The notes: a model not told the origin generated them from the letters alone. Shown: positions 43,695-53,210, counted from the first letter of the stretch. The stretch is 64,000 bases of DNA from Azospirillum thiophilum (GCF_001305595.1 NZ_CP012403.1:642501-706500); one strand, 5' to 3'. Numbers and translations are program-made.

Positions 43695-44834
43695 ATGCGC
43701 CACACGCTTCGCATCGCAGCTCTTCTCGTCCTGGCGGCCTTGGCCGGCGGGGCCTATTGGTACTTCGTCAAGCAGGGCGGGACCGTCGCCGGGCTGACCG
43801 CGATGGTGAACGGCGCCGTTTCCGGTGCTGCTCCGGCGCCCGGCGCCTCCAACGGTGCCAAGCCGGCGGGCGGCATGCCGCCGACGCCGGTGGAGGCGGC
43901 CCAGGTCCGCATCGGCACGGTCGAGCGCACGGTGACCGCCGTGGGGTCGCTGCTGTCCAACGAATCGGTGGTGATCCGGCCGGAGATCGTCGGCCGCATC
44001 GCCGAGATCGCCTTCAAGGAAGGGCAGCGCGTCACCAAGGGAGCCGTCCTGGTCCGGCTGGACGATGCCATCGCCCGCGCGACGCTGGCCCAGGCCCAGG
44101 CGAGCATTGCCTTTTCCCGCGCCGAGCTGTCGCGCGCCGACCAGCTGGTCCGCCAGAACACCGGCCCGCTGCGCAACCGCGAACAGGCCTCGGCCAAGCT
44201 GCTGGCCGACGAGGCGGCGGTGCAGCTGGCGAAGGCGCAGCTCGACAAGCTGGTCATCGCCGCGCCCTTCGACGGGGTGCTGGGCCTGCGCAAGGTGTCG
44301 GTCGGCGACTTCGTCCAGGCCGGCAGGGACATCGTGAACCTCGAGGACATCGACACGCTGAAGCTGGATTTCCGGGTGCCGGAGATGTTCCTGCCGGCGG
44401 TGCGGATCGGCCAGACGGTGAAGGTGGCGGTCGATGCGTTCGGCGGCCGCAGCTTCGACGGCGCGGTCTATGCCATCGACCCGCTGCTGGACGTCAACGG
44501 CCGCGCCCTGGTGATCCGCGCCCGCGTCGCCAATCCGGACGGCGCGCTGCGCCCCGGCCTGTTCGCCCGCGTGTCGCTGACCCTGACGACGGTGCCGAAC
44601 GCGGTGCTGGTGCCCGAACAGGCCATCGTCGCCTTCGGCAAGGACCAGTATGTGTTCAAGGTGGTGGACGGCAAGGTGGCGCAGACCCGTGTCGTGCTGG
44701 GCGAGCGCCGCAACGCCGAGGTGGAGATCGCCCGGGGGCTGGCCCCCGGCGACATGGTGGTCACCGCCGGCCAGCTGAAGATCCGCGACGGCGCCCCGGT
44801 CGCGGTGGTGCCCGGCAAAGCGACGGGGAGCTGA
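43695..44834 (+). CDS. RND efflux periplasmic adaptor (membrane fusion protein)
   Basis: The 379-residue protein has an N-terminal membrane anchor (LRIAALLVLAALAGGAYWYFV), a Gly/Ala linker, the barrel-sandwich half motif EIVGRIAEIAFKEGQRVTKG, a short coiled-coil hairpin, LVIAAPFDGVLGLRKVSVGD and a C-terminal beta-barrel with PEQAIVAFGKDQYVFKV. It bridges the RND pump to an outer-membrane channel, which is not encoded nearby. It begins the operon under the palindromic operator and ends six bases before the pump gene. Confidence 0.95.
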   Translation: MRHTLRIAALLVLAALAGGAYWYFVKQGGTVAGLTAMVNGAVSGAAPAPGASNGAKPAGGMPPTPVEAAQVRIGTVERTVTAVGSLLSNESVVIRPEIVGRIAEIAFKEGQRVTKGAVLVRLDDAIARATLAQAQASIAFSRAELSRADQLVRQNTGPLRNREQASAKLLADEAAVQLAKAQLDKLVIAAPFDGVLGLRKVSVGDFVQAGRDIVNLEDIDTLKLDFRVPEMFLPAVRIGQTVKVAVDAFGGRSFDGAVYAIDPLLDVNGRALVIRARVANPDGALRPGLFARVSLTLTTVPNAVLVPEQAIVAFGKDQYVFKVVDGKVAQTRVVLGERRNAEVEIARGLAPGDMVVTAGQLKIRDGAPVAVVPGKATGS

Positions 44835-44840
44835 CGCGCC

Positions 44841-47800
44841 ATGGTGCTGTCCGAACTCTCGATCCGCCGTCCCGTCCTGGCGACGGTTATGAGCCTCGCC
44901 CTGATGCTGATCGGCATCGTGTCGTACCAGCGGCTGTCGGTGCGCGAATATCCCAAGATCGACGAGCCGGTCGTCACGGTGGAGACGACCTACAAGGGCG
45001 CGTCGGCCCAGATCATCGAAAGCCAGGTGACGCAGACGCTGGAGGACAGCCTCGCCGGCATCGAGGGCATCGACGTGATGTCCTCGATCAGCCGGGCGGA
45101 GAAGTCGCAGATCACCCTGCGCTTCCGGCTGGACCGCAATGTCGATGTTGCCGCCAGCGACGTGCGCGACCGGGTCGGCCGTGTCCGCGCCCAGCTGCCG
45201 GGCGAGATCGACGAGCCGGTGATCGCCAAGGTCGAGGCCGACGCCCAGCCGATCATGTATCTGGCCTTCTCGTCCGACCGGCATTCGCCGCTGGAGGTGA
45301 CGGACTTCGCCGACCGCTACGTCAAGGACCGCTTGCAGAACCTGCCCGGCGTGGCCCAGGTCCGCATCTTCGGAGAGCGGCGATTCGCCATGCGCCTGTG
45401 GCTCGACCCGCAGCGGATGGCCGCCTACCGGGTGACGCCGCAGGATGTCGAGGCGGCGCTGCGCCGCCAGAATGTCGAGATCCCGGCCGGCCGCGTCGAG
45501 AGCGTGGCGCGCGAGTTCACCGTGGTGTCGGAGACCGACCTGCGCAGCCCGGCCGAGTTCGAGGCCATCATCCTGCGCGACGATTCGGGCTATCTGGTCC
45601 GCCTGCGCGACGTCGGCCGGGCGGAGCTGGGGGCGCTCGACGAGCGGGTCAGCGCCCGCTTCAACGGCCGCGGTGCCGTCGCCATCGGCGTGGTGAAGCA
45701 ATCCACCGCCAACCCGCTCGACGTGTCGAAGGCGGTGAACGACGCCCTGCCCAAGATCCGCGCCGCGGTGCCCGCGGGCATGGGGGTGGATGTCGGCTAT
45801 GACAGCTCGGTTTTCATCGCCAAGTCGATCGACGCGGTGTTCCACACCATCTTCGAGGCGATCATCCTGGTCGTTCTGGTCATCTTCTTCTTCCTGCGCT
45901 CGCTGCGGGCGACGCTGGTGCCGCTGGTGACCATCCCGGTGTCGCTGATCGGCGGCTTCGCCCTGATGTACGCCTTCGGCTTCTCGATCAACACGCTGAC
46001 CCTGCTGTCAATGGTGCTGGCCATCGGCCTCGTCGTCGACGACGCCATCGTCATGCTGGAGAACATCTTCCGCTACGTGGAGGAGGGGATGGACCCCTTC
46101 CAGGCGGCGCTGAAGGGATCGCGCGAGATCGGCTTCGCCGTCATCGCCATGACCATCACGCTGGCGGCGGTCTATGCGCCCATCGGCTTCATGACCGGCC
46201 GCACCGGACGGCTGTTCACCGAATTCGCCCTGACGCTGGCCGGCGCGGTCATCGTCTCGGGCTTCGTCGCGCTGACCCTGTCGCCGATGATGTGCTCCAA
46301 GCTGTTGCGGCACGAGGCGAAGCACGGGGTCGTCTACCGCGCCATCGAACGGCTGCTGGAGGGGATGACCAACGGCTACCGCGCGCTGCTGCGCCTGTCT
46401 CTGCGGGCCCGGCCGCTGGTGCTGCTGGTCGGGCTGGGCGTCGCCGCCGCCAGCTATTTCCTGTTCACCGGGCTGAAATCGGAACTGGCGCCGGTGGAGG
46501 ACCGCGGCACCATCGTCGGCATCGCCATCGCGCCGGAAGGCTCGACGCTCGACTACACCATGGGCTATGCCCAGCGGATGGAGGCGCTGTTCCGCCAGAT
46601 CCCGGTACTGGAGAAGTTCTTCGTCGTCGTCGGATTCCCGGTGGTGAACCAGGGCATCGCCTTCGTCCGCCTGATCGACTGGGACGAGCGCGAGGTGAAG
46701 CAGCAGGCGATCACCGCCCAGCTGTTCCCCAAGATGTTCGGCATCCCCGGCATCCTGGGATTCGTCACCAACCCGCCGTCGCTGGGCCAGAGCCCGACCG
46801 AGAAGCCGGTGAACTTCGTCATCCAGACCTCGCTGCCCTTCGAGGAGTTGCAGGCGATGGTCAACGCGATGATGGCGGAGGCCCGCAACTTCCCCGGCCT
46901 GACCAACCTCGACACCGACCTGAAGCTGAACAAGCCGGAGCTGCGGGTGTCGCTGGACCGCGACAAGGCGGCCGACCTGGGGGTCGACGTCGATGCCGTC
47001 GGCCGCACGCTGGAAACCCTGCTGGGCGGCCGGCAGGTGACGCGGTTCAAGAAGGACGGCAAGCAGTATGACGTGATCGTCCAGGTCGCCAACATCGACC
47101 GCCGCAACCCGGACGACATCGCCTCCATCTATGTCCGCGGCGGCACCTCCGCCACCGGGGGAGCGGGACAGATGATCTCGCTCGCCAACCTGGTGAAGAT
47201 CGAGGAGCGGGTGTCGCCCAAGGAGCTGAACCATTTCAACAAGCTGCGCTCCGCCACCATCACCGCGACCCTGGCGCCGGGCACCTCGCTGGGCGAGGCG
47301 CTGGCGGTGATGCAGGCGGCGGCGAACAAGGTGCTGCCGGCCACCGCCCAGACCGACTATGCCGGGCAGAGCCGCGAGTTCCGCGAATCGGCGACCGGGC
47401 TCTATTTCGTCTTCGTGCTGGCGCTGGCCTTCATCTATCTGGTGCTGGCGGCCCAGTTCGAGAGCTTCGTCGATCCTTTCGTCATCATGCTGACGGTGCC
47501 GCTGTCGATGACCGGCGCGCTGGCCGCCCTGCATCTCGGCGGCGGGACGATGAATGTCTACAGCCAGATCGGCCTCGTCACCTTGGTCGGGCTGATCACC
47601 AAGCACGGCATCCTGATCGTGGAGTTCGCCAACCAGCTCCAGCGGGCGGGCACCGACGTCCGCAAGGCGGTGGAGGAGGCGGCCGTGCTGCGGCTGCGCC
47701 CGATCCTGATGACCACCGGCGCCATGGTGCTGGGCGCCGTGCCGCTGGCCTATGCCAAGGGGGCGGGGGCGGAAAGCCGGCAGGCGATCGGCGCCGTCAT

Positions 47801-47942
47801 CGTCGGCGGCATGACGCTGGGGACGCTGCTGACACTGTTTGTCGTGCCGACGGTCTACAGCTATCTTGCCCGCAAGAAGCCGCTGCCGGACGAGGCTGCC
47901 GGGCCGGGCCCGGCACATGGCGTCGCCCATCCGGCGGAGTGA
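44841..47942 (+). CDS. RND multidrug efflux pump (AcrB/MdtB-like HAE1 family)
   Basis: The 1033-residue inner-membrane proton antiporter has the full RND layout with twelve helices and two large periplasmic loops. It opens MVLSELSIRRPVLATVMSLA and contains the proton-relay aspartates in GLVVDDAIVMLENI (about residue 400). The conserved GLVTLVGLITKHGILIVEF segment is in the second half. It exports drugs, solvents or metabolites with the adaptor upstream. The C-terminus is short and charged. Confidence 0.96.
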   Translation: MVLSELSIRRPVLATVMSLALMLIGIVSYQRLSVREYPKIDEPVVTVETTYKGASAQIIESQVTQTLEDSLAGIEGIDVMSSISRAEKSQITLRFRLDRNVDVAASDVRDRVGRVRAQLPGEIDEPVIAKVEADAQPIMYLAFSSDRHSPLEVTDFADRYVKDRLQNLPGVAQVRIFGERRFAMRLWLDPQRMAAYRVTPQDVEAALRRQNVEIPAGRVESVAREFTVVSETDLRSPAEFEAIILRDDSGYLVRLRDVGRAELGALDERVSARFNGRGAVAIGVVKQSTANPLDVSKAVNDALPKIRAAVPAGMGVDVGYDSSVFIAKSIDAVFHTIFEAIILVVLVIFFFLRSLRATLVPLVTIPVSLIGGFALMYAFGFSINTLTLLSMVLAIGLVVDDAIVMLENIFRYVEEGMDPFQAALKGSREIGFAVIAMTITLAAVYAPIGFMTGRTGRLFTEFALTLAGAVIVSGFVALTLSPMMCSKLLRHEAKHGVVYRAIERLLEGMTNGYRALLRLSLRARPLVLLVGLGVAAASYFLFTGLKSELAPVEDRGTIVGIAIAPEGSTLDYTMGYAQRMEALFRQIPVLEKFFVVVGFPVVNQGIAFVRLIDWDEREVKQQAITAQLFPKMFGIPGILGFVTNPPSLGQSPTEKPVNFVIQTSLPFEELQAMVNAMMAEARNFPGLTNLDTDLKLNKPELRVSLDRDKAADLGVDVDAVGRTLETLLGGRQVTRFKKDGKQYDVIVQVANIDRRNPDDIASIYVRGGTSATGGAGQMISLANLVKIEERVSPKELNHFNKLRSATITATLAPGTSLGEALAVMQAAANKVLPATAQTDYAGQSREFRESATGLYFVFVLALAFIYLVLAAQFESFVDPFVIMLTVPLSMTGALAALHLGGGTMNVYSQIGLVTLVGLITKHGILIVEFANQLQRAGTDVRKAVEEAAVLRLRPILMTTGAMVLGAVPLAYAKGAGAESRQAIGAVIVGGMTLGTLLTLFVVPTVYSYLARKKPLPDEAAGPGPAHGVAHPAE

Positions 47943-47970
47943 GTGACGGGCTGCGGGATAAGGGGGCGTC

Positions 47971-48339
47971 TTGGCCAGCGTACTGATCATCGATGACGAC
48001 GACGTGGCGCGGGCGGTGCTGCTGCGCACGCTGGCGATGGCCGGCCATGAAGCGGTCGGCGCCCGCGACGGCGTGGAGGGGATGGAGCGCTTCCGTGCCC
48101 ATTCCGCCGATCTCGTCATCACCGACATCTTCATGCCGAACCAGGAAGGGCTGGCGACGATCATGCAGCTTCGGCGCAGCGCGCCGGCCCTGAAAATCAT
48201 CGCGATCTCGGGCGGCGGAGCCCGCGCCTCGCTCGACGTGCTGCCGGTGGCCGAGGCGCTGGGCGCGCACCGAACCTTGCGCAAGCCCTTCACCCCGGCG
48301 GAGGTGATGGAAGCCGTACGCACCGTTCTGGGGGACTGA
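47971..48339 (+). CDS. stand-alone CheY-like response regulator receiver
   Basis: The 122-residue receiver domain has the acidic pair in LIIDDDD (residues 8-11), the phosphoacceptor Asp52 in VITDIFMP and Lys in LRKPFTP. There is no output domain, so it acts through protein partners. A TTG start follows AAGGGGG. It lies 28 bases after the RND gene and may be cotranscribed, but there is no sensor kinase adjacent. Confidence 0.92.
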   Translation: MASVLIIDDDDVARAVLLRTLAMAGHEAVGARDGVEGMERFRAHSADLVITDIFMPNQEGLATIMQLRRSAPALKIIAISGGGARASLDVLPVAEALGAHRTLRKPFTPAEVMEAVRTVLGD

Positions 48340-48376
48340 CCGCCCAGTCCGGTGGACAAAGGCTTTCCGCAGCTCT

Positions 48377-49126
48377 TCACACCTTGCCGTTGCGGCGAAC
48401 CGCCGAGGCGGCCGGGCGCCGCAGGGGGGCGCTCCGGTCGAGCCGGGCGATGCGGTGGGCGTCCCGGGGTTTCAGTTCCCACACCACCTCATACGTGATG
48501 GAATTGCAGAGGAAGGCGCGGCGCTCCGGCGAGAGCTGGGACGGGTAGAAAGCCAGCATGGCGGCGGTTGCAGCCGGCCGGATGCGCTGGCGTACCGCCC
48601 GCCGCCCCGCCATGAGGCACCGCAGGCGATGGTCGTGGGCGCTGAGGAGCAGGTAGGGGTGTTCGGCATAGAGCATCACCCGCCGTCGGCTGCGGCCGAG
48701 CGCGTCGAGCGCCGCGAGGAGCGCCAGCCGGTGGTCCGGATGCATGCCGACGGCCGCCGGCAGGTACAGGCACGCGGCACCGCCGGAGTCCCCCAGCCGC
48801 AGCGACAGCCAGCGCGCAGCCCGCGCCAGCAGGGCACGGTCGAGCGGTGCCCGGGCATCGTCCCAGGCGACACCGCGCACGCTCGAATCCGGCAGCCCGG
48901 CATAGTCGAACCGGTGGCCGAACGCCGCGGCCACCCTCGCGTCCTCCGCATGGCGGAGCGCCGTCACCTGCCCAGGCGGCGTGCCGTCGATGGTCGCCCG
49001 GGACCGGTCGAACAGTGTCAGCACGCGGACGGGGCGCCGGGCGCGCGCCAGCACCGTTCCCAGCGACAGAACGGCGTCGTCGCAATGCGGCGACACGACC
49101 AGGATCTCGCCGCGCCGCCCGATCAT
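48377..49126 (-). CDS. PIG-L family deacetylase (first copy)
   Basis: The 249-residue protein has the zinc-binding motif SPHCDDAVLSLG (residues 12-23) and a second His region GMHPDHRLALL, as in LmbE/PIG-L N-acetylglucosaminyl deacetylases. It would remove an acetyl group from an amino sugar or related amide. It is the last gene of the eight-gene minus-strand operon and overlaps the glycosyltransferase gene by four bases. The second PIG-L (50760) in the same operon is clearly different in sequence, so two deacetylation steps or substrates are likely. Confidence 0.9.
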   Translation of the reverse strand: MIGRRGEILVVSPHCDDAVLSLGTVLARARRPVRVLTLFDRSRATIDGTPPGQVTALRHAEDARVAAAFGHRFDYAGLPDSSVRGVAWDDARAPLDRALLARAARWLSLRLGDSGGAACLYLPAAVGMHPDHRLALLAALDALGRSRRRVMLYAEHPYLLLSAHDHRLRCLMAGRRAVRQRIRPAATAAMLAFYPSQLSPERRAFLCNSITYEVVWELKPRDAHRIARLDRSAPLRRPAASAVRRNGKV

Positions 49127-50016
49127 GGAAGCGGCCCCCGCGCCAGCGCATCGATCCGGTCGAAAAACCGGTGCGGATGATAGCGGTCGAGGGCCGTCGC
49201 CTCCGGACCGGTCTCTCCCGTGGCGTCAAGGGCGAGCAGCCGCTCGACGGCGGCCCGGGCGGTCAGGGCCGTGTAGCGGTATCGCGCCGGGCACCAGTCG
49301 CGGAATCCGCTATGATCGGGCACCACCGGAACGCACCCGAGCGCCACCGCCTCCAGCGCCGAAAGGCACAGAGATTCCGAAAAGCTGGTCGCCACGTAGA
49401 AGCCGCAGTGCGCCACTGCCTCCAGATAGGCCTCCCGTCGGGATTCCGTCACGATCTGCGCCCCGGCCCTCTCCAGCCTGTCGCGCCAATCGCGGTCGAG
49501 CCAGCCGATGTGGACGCAGTCGTAGCCATGGGAACGCAAGGCCCGCACCACCTCCACCTCAAGCGCCGGATTCTTGATCGGACGGAGTTGGCCGATGAAA
49601 CAGACCCGGCGCCGAACCCGCCGGACCGCTGCCGGCCCTGGGTCCGTCAGCACCTGCAACGGGGCGCCGACGACGTGCAGCTTGCCGGGCGGGCTGCCGG
49701 CCGCGACCAGCTTGTCGCGCTCGCTCGCGCTGACCAGCAGGACGGCGTCGACGCGCGCGATGTTGGCGGCCTCCTCCGCCCAGTCGCCCTCGTCATCGTT
49801 GGGCGGCAGCGAGCAGGCTGCGAGGAAGTAAAGCTCGCGCCGGACCGCGGCACGCGGCGGCAGCCGGTCGCCCAGGTAGACGACGGTTCCCGTGCGGTCG
49901 TCTTCGGGTGTGGTCAGCCGGGGAATGCCGGACCACGCGGCGCAACGGTCCAGCGACGCCGCCCAGGTGACGCCGGGGTCCAGGTTGAAGACGAGGCTGA
50001 AGGAGGGGGGCGTCAT
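49123..50016 (-). CDS. GT-B fold glycosyltransferase (family 4-like)
   Basis: The 297-residue protein has a short N-terminal half and a recognisable nucleotide-sugar-binding C-terminal half: VCFIGQLRPIKNPALEVEVV and the EX7E-type segment SFSESLCLSALEAVALGCVPVV. It is short for the family (usually 350-400), because the acceptor domain is reduced. It lies between the GTP cyclohydrolase II-like and PIG-L genes and overlaps the latter by four bases. Confidence 0.82.
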   Translation of the reverse strand: MTPPSFSLVFNLDPGVTWAASLDRCAAWSGIPRLTTPEDDRTGTVVYLGDRLPPRAAVRRELYFLAACSLPPNDDEGDWAEEAANIARVDAVLLVSASERDKLVAAGSPPGKLHVVGAPLQVLTDPGPAAVRRVRRRVCFIGQLRPIKNPALEVEVVRALRSHGYDCVHIGWLDRDWRDRLERAGAQIVTESRREAYLEAVAHCGFYVATSFSESLCLSALEAVALGCVPVVPDHSGFRDWCPARYRYTALTARAAVERLLALDATGETGPEATALDRYHPHRFFDRIDALARGPLP

Positions 50017-50025
50017 GGCATCCCG

Positions 50026-50763
50026 TCAATCGGCTGAAACATGGTCGTGCCGCGCATAGCGGTAATGCCTCGTCTCCTTCTGCTTCAGTTCGCGCCACGC
50101 CGTGTCCGACAGGGTGGGGGACCAAACGTCGATCAGTTCGTCGACCGTGATGCCGTGCCGGCGCACCCCGTTCACCTTTTCCAGGTTCCCCGTGACGAGC
50201 CGGACGGATCCCACGCCAAGCGCCGACAGCAGCCCGGCGGCGGCCTGGTAGTCCCGGTGATCGACATCATAGCCGGCGGCCAGGTTGGCCATGTCCGGCG
50301 ACAGGGGCTCGGCGACGCGGCGCCCGCCGACGACGCCGAACTGGCGGGCCAGGCAGTCCAGCTTGGCCCGCATGCCGATGCCGCGCCCCTCCTGGCGCAG
50401 ATAGACGAGGATCCCGCTGCCCTCCCGCCGCATCAGGCCGAGGCTGCCTTGAAGCTGGTCGCCGCAGTCGCACAGCGACGATCCCATGGCGTCGCCCAGC
50501 AGGCATTCGGAGTGAAGCCGGGTGCAGACGCCGCGGCGGCCGGCGAAGTGATGGCGCACCAGCGCATACAGATCCTCCGCCTCGTCCAGCGCGGCGCCCG
50601 GCATGCGCAGCAGGGCGAGGTGCATGAAATCGCCCCTGTCGTGGCCGGCTTCCTCGAAGCCCAGGCACACCCAGCGCTCCTCCCGGATTTCGACGGGGGT
50701 GATCGAGACCGCCTGCAGACCGTTGGCGGCAAGAGCTCCACGCAAGTCCGACGCATCCATCAT
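50026..50763 (-). CDS. GTP cyclohydrolase II homologue
   Basis: The 245-residue protein keeps the complete GTP cyclohydrolase II active site: zinc ligands Cys87, Cys98 and Cys100 in RLHSECLLGDAMGSSLCDCG, the YLRQEGRGIGM segment (121-131), and the C-terminal LGVGSVRLVTGNLEKVN. The enzyme converts GTP to a 2,5-diaminopyrimidinone ribotide, formate and pyrophosphate. It has no RibB domain and no other riboflavin gene nearby, so it is probably a biosynthetic paralogue for another product. The ATG at 50763 follows AGGAG and overlaps the preceding stop (ATGA). Confidence 0.92.
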   Translation of the reverse strand: MMDASDLRGALAANGLQAVSITPVEIREERWVCLGFEEAGHDRGDFMHLALLRMPGAALDEAEDLYALVRHHFAGRRGVCTRLHSECLLGDAMGSSLCDCGDQLQGSLGLMRREGSGILVYLRQEGRGIGMRAKLDCLARQFGVVGGRRVAEPLSPDMANLAAGYDVDHRDYQAAAGLLSALGVGSVRLVTGNLEKVNGVRRHGITVDELIDVWSPTLSDTAWRELKQKETRHYRYARHDHVSAD

Positions 50764-51467
50764 TTTGCCGCTCCTGGACTGTTGAACAGATCGATCAGGT
50801 CCCGGGCGTCCAGCCGCATCCGGCGCAACGTGAACGCCTCGGCGAGGCCGCCGCCGAGCAGTGTCGTGCCCCGATAGGTGGACAGCCCCATTCCCCCGGC
50901 CCCCCAGCCCGACGCGTCGTCCTGGCTTACGTAGCAAGACAGCGCGGCGCGCTTGCGCTCGGCCTGGGCGGTGATGTCGACGGTGAGGGCGGCATCGGCG
51001 ATCGGCGTCCACACCTCGTAGCCGAGCAGCGCCGAGAGAGGGGCGCAGGGCACGCCCAGTTCCGGAAACATCGGAGACGAGGCCATCCAGAACGCCTCCT
51101 CCATCGCCGCGGCGACCAGCCGGTGCTCATGATCGCGGTCCCCGGCATGTGGACCGAGCAGCAGCGCCGGACGCGTCCGCCGCAGCAGCGCGATCAGCGG
51201 CCTTATCAGCGCTCCGGGCTCATGAGGCATTCGGTCGGGCAGGTCCAGTCCCGGAACCAGCCGGCAGCCGAGGATCCTCGCCGCCGCCTCGGCCTCCGCG
51301 CGGCGCGCCTCGCGGCAGGCGGCGGCCGTCAGGTCGGCGATGCCGGTCGAGCCGTCGAACACATGGGACACCAGCACCTCGGCACCGGCTGCGGCGAAGC
51401 CCGCCAGCGTGCCGCCGCAGCCGATGGTTTCGTCGTCGTGATGGGGGGCAAGCACAAGGACGCGCAT
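50760..51467 (-). CDS. PIG-L family deacetylase (second copy)
   Basis: The 235-residue protein begins MRVLVLAPHHDDETIGCGGT, with the zinc motif PHHDD at residues 8-12, and has the distal histidine region GDRDHEHRLVAAA. It is closer than the first copy to typical LmbE-type proteins involved in glycan or thiol biosynthesis. It is coupled to the GTP cyclohydrolase II-like gene by a four-base overlap and follows the DUF2419-like gene by eight bases. Confidence 0.92.
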   Translation of the reverse strand: MRVLVLAPHHDDETIGCGGTLAGFAAAGAEVLVSHVFDGSTGIADLTAAACREARRAEAEAAARILGCRLVPGLDLPDRMPHEPGALIRPLIALLRRTRPALLLGPHAGDRDHEHRLVAAAMEEAFWMASSPMFPELGVPCAPLSALLGYEVWTPIADAALTVDITAQAERKRAALSCYVSQDDASGWGAGGMGLSTYRGTTLLGGGLAEAFTLRRMRLDARDLIDLFNSPGAAK

Positions 51468-51475
51468 GGGTTCCC

Positions 51476-52369
51476 CTAAAACTGATCGGTCAGCACGAGC
51501 ACCGGCGGGACGCGCAACGCCCCGTCCGCCTCCAGGAGCTTGGCCAGGCTCCACAGGCGCTTGTCCCACAGGGCGGGGAAGCCGCCTTCCAGGAACCCGC
51601 CGCACAGCACGACCGCCGCCCGCAGCGCCAGCGTCTCCGGCGCGTCCGCCGCCAGGGGGCGGCGTTCCAGGATGCGGCGGTTCAGCGCCGCGCTCTCGAC
51701 GACGATCACGCCGGCGTGGAGAAAGAGCTGGATGAGCCGGTAGTCCGCGAGGAGCGTCAGCTCCTCGATCCCGTCGAGGTGCCGGCCGGTGCGCGCCTCG
51801 GCCAATTGCGACACGTCGAAGACGGTCGATTGCGCGCGCTTCAGGAACGGATCCGCGAAAACACCGGAGTCGACCAGCCCCAGCAGCAGGGTCTCGGCCG
51901 TCGGCATGGCGGCCAGCGCGTCGGTGGTCCTGTCCAGGCCGCGCGCCAGAAGATGCCGTGCGAATCCCGTCAGCCTTGCGTGCCGCCCGTCGGTGTCGTA
52001 CAGCGGCCCGCCGACCAACGTCCGCCATCGGCCGATGGGCAAGTCCGCCACGGCGCGCAGGTCGGTCCAGTCGACGGCCGCCTCCGCCATGGCGCGGCGC
52101 AGGGCCGCCGATCCGCCCGGCGCCGCGCCATGCGGGCGATAGGGTTCACCTTGCGCCGTGAAGAAGCAGTGGTTCACCGGCCCGAACAGGAGGGCCAGGG
52201 CCGTTCCCCGGTCGTCGGTGGTCTGGGGGGCGGTCTGGGGGGCGGTCTGGGGGGTGGCTCCGGCTTCGGGAGCCTGCGCGCACAGCGCCGGCAGGGCGCC
52301 GGGTTCCAGGCGGACCGCCCGCTGGCCGGAAAAGACCGCCCGGGCGGTCTCAACTACGTGGCGGGACAC
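51476..52369 (-). CDS. DUF2419 / queuosine salvage-like protein (putative nucleoside N-glycosylase)
   Basis: The 297-residue protein matches the queuosine salvage family (DUF2419, human QNG1) in its C-terminal two-thirds: DPFLKRAQ (173-180), EELTLLADYRLIQLFLHAGV with the likely catalytic Asp209, and a following LALRAAVVLCGGFL helix that corresponds to the VEIRG region. QNG1 hydrolyses the glycosidic bond of queuosine monophosphate. The N-terminus is shorter than in eukaryotic relatives. The start is GTG at 52369 and overlaps the upstream gene by 20 bases. Its placement beside a GTP cyclohydrolase II suggests a purine- or deazapurine-related substrate, which is inference. Confidence 0.7.
   Translation of the reverse strand: MSRHVVETARAVFSGQRAVRLEPGALPALCAQAPEAGATPQTAPQTAPQTTDDRGTALALLFGPVNHCFFTAQGEPYRPHGAAPGGSAALRRAMAEAAVDWTDLRAVADLPIGRWRTLVGGPLYDTDGRHARLTGFARHLLARGLDRTTDALAAMPTAETLLLGLVDSGVFADPFLKRAQSTVFDVSQLAEARTGRHLDGIEELTLLADYRLIQLFLHAGVIVVESAALNRRILERRPLAADAPETLALRAAVVLCGGFLEGGFPALWDKRLWSLAKLLEADGALRVPPVLVLTDQF
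52220..52255. repeat. three tandem 12-base repeats inside the DUF2419-like gene
   Basis: Three consecutive copies of GGTCTGGGGGGC (last copy ends in T) lie in the coding sequence and encode a TAPQ repeat around residues 39-50. The unit length keeps the frame. It could vary in copy number by slippage without breaking the protein. Confidence 0.85.
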
Positions 52370-53210
52370 GGCGGGGATCCTCGTCGATGATCAGGTCGGC
52401 GCTGGTCAGCAGCCGCAGCTTCGTCCAGAGATAACCGGCGGTGTACACGCGGTTGCGGAACAGCATGTAGAGCGCCGGCAGGACGCCCTGGCTGCGGAGG
52501 GTGCTCAGCACCGAGCGGGGCACGTCGGTCAGCGTCTTGCCCAGCGCGTCGGCCAGCGCCTCTCCCACCCCGTAACGGAAGGTGCTCCGCAGGTCGGAGG
52601 CGATTTCGAGTGGCTCGTGGTGGATGAGGCAACCGTCCACCGGCCGGATGGCGATGCCCGCCTGCCGGATCCGGTGGTCGAGGTCGGCATCCTCGCGCCA
52701 CACGAGGCGGCGGTCGAACAGATAGCCGCCGATGCGCGCCGCGATGCGCCGATCGAGCGCGAGCGGCGGCTTGTAGGCGGTCAGCACCTCCGCCGTGTGA
52801 TGCTGGCGGGAACGGGCCACCAGACGGCTTTGCAGCCCCCCGTCGTCGCGGAACAGCACGCGGCCCTTGAAGACCTCGTCCAGCAAATTGCCGCCGTCCA
52901 TGGCCGCCGCCGCCGCCTCCACCGCTCCCGCCGCGAACACGCAATCGGCGTCCATCAGCAGGACGCGATCGCCCGGCGCCATCCAGATGCCCGTCTCCAG
53001 CGCCAGCGACAGGTTGGCCTCGCCGAGCACCCGGTGACCGATGCCGTCGCGCCGGATCCGCGCCAGCACCGCTTCGGGAAAGCCGTCGGCGCAGCCGTTG
53101 AAAACGATCGCGACGGGAAAGCCGTCCGGGATCGACGCGACGCAATCGACGACGGCCCAGTCGTCCTTGCAGGGGATCACGATGGACAGGGGGATATGGG
53201 GATCGGTCAT
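52350..53210 (-). CDS. family 2 glycosyltransferase
   Basis: The 286-residue protein has a GT-A domain with PLSIVIPCKDDWAVVDCVAS at the start, the DADCVF metal motif, and the acceptor-side WREDADLDHRIRQAG segment that corresponds to the usual ED base region. A C-terminal region with hydrophobic stretches may touch the membrane. It overlaps both neighbours (20 and 4 bases), so it belongs to the eight-gene operon. Confidence 0.87.
   Translation of the reverse strand: MTDPHIPLSIVIPCKDDWAVVDCVASIPDGFPVAIVFNGCADGFPEAVLARIRRDGIGHRVLGEANLSLALETGIWMAPGDRVLLMDADCVFAAGAVEAAAAAMDGGNLLDEVFKGRVLFRDDGGLQSRLVARSRQHHTAEVLTAYKPPLALDRRIAARIGGYLFDRRLVWREDADLDHRIRQAGIAIRPVDGCLIHHEPLEIASDLRSTFRYGVGEALADALGKTLTDVPRSVLSTLRSQGVLPALYMLFRNRVYTAGYLWTKLRLLTSADLIIDEDPRRVPPRS

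Noticed and set aside
46008..48482. 824-codon minus-strand frame opposite the RND pump and response regulator
   Set aside because: It crosses two unrelated plus-strand genes and their boundary, with shadow-type composition.
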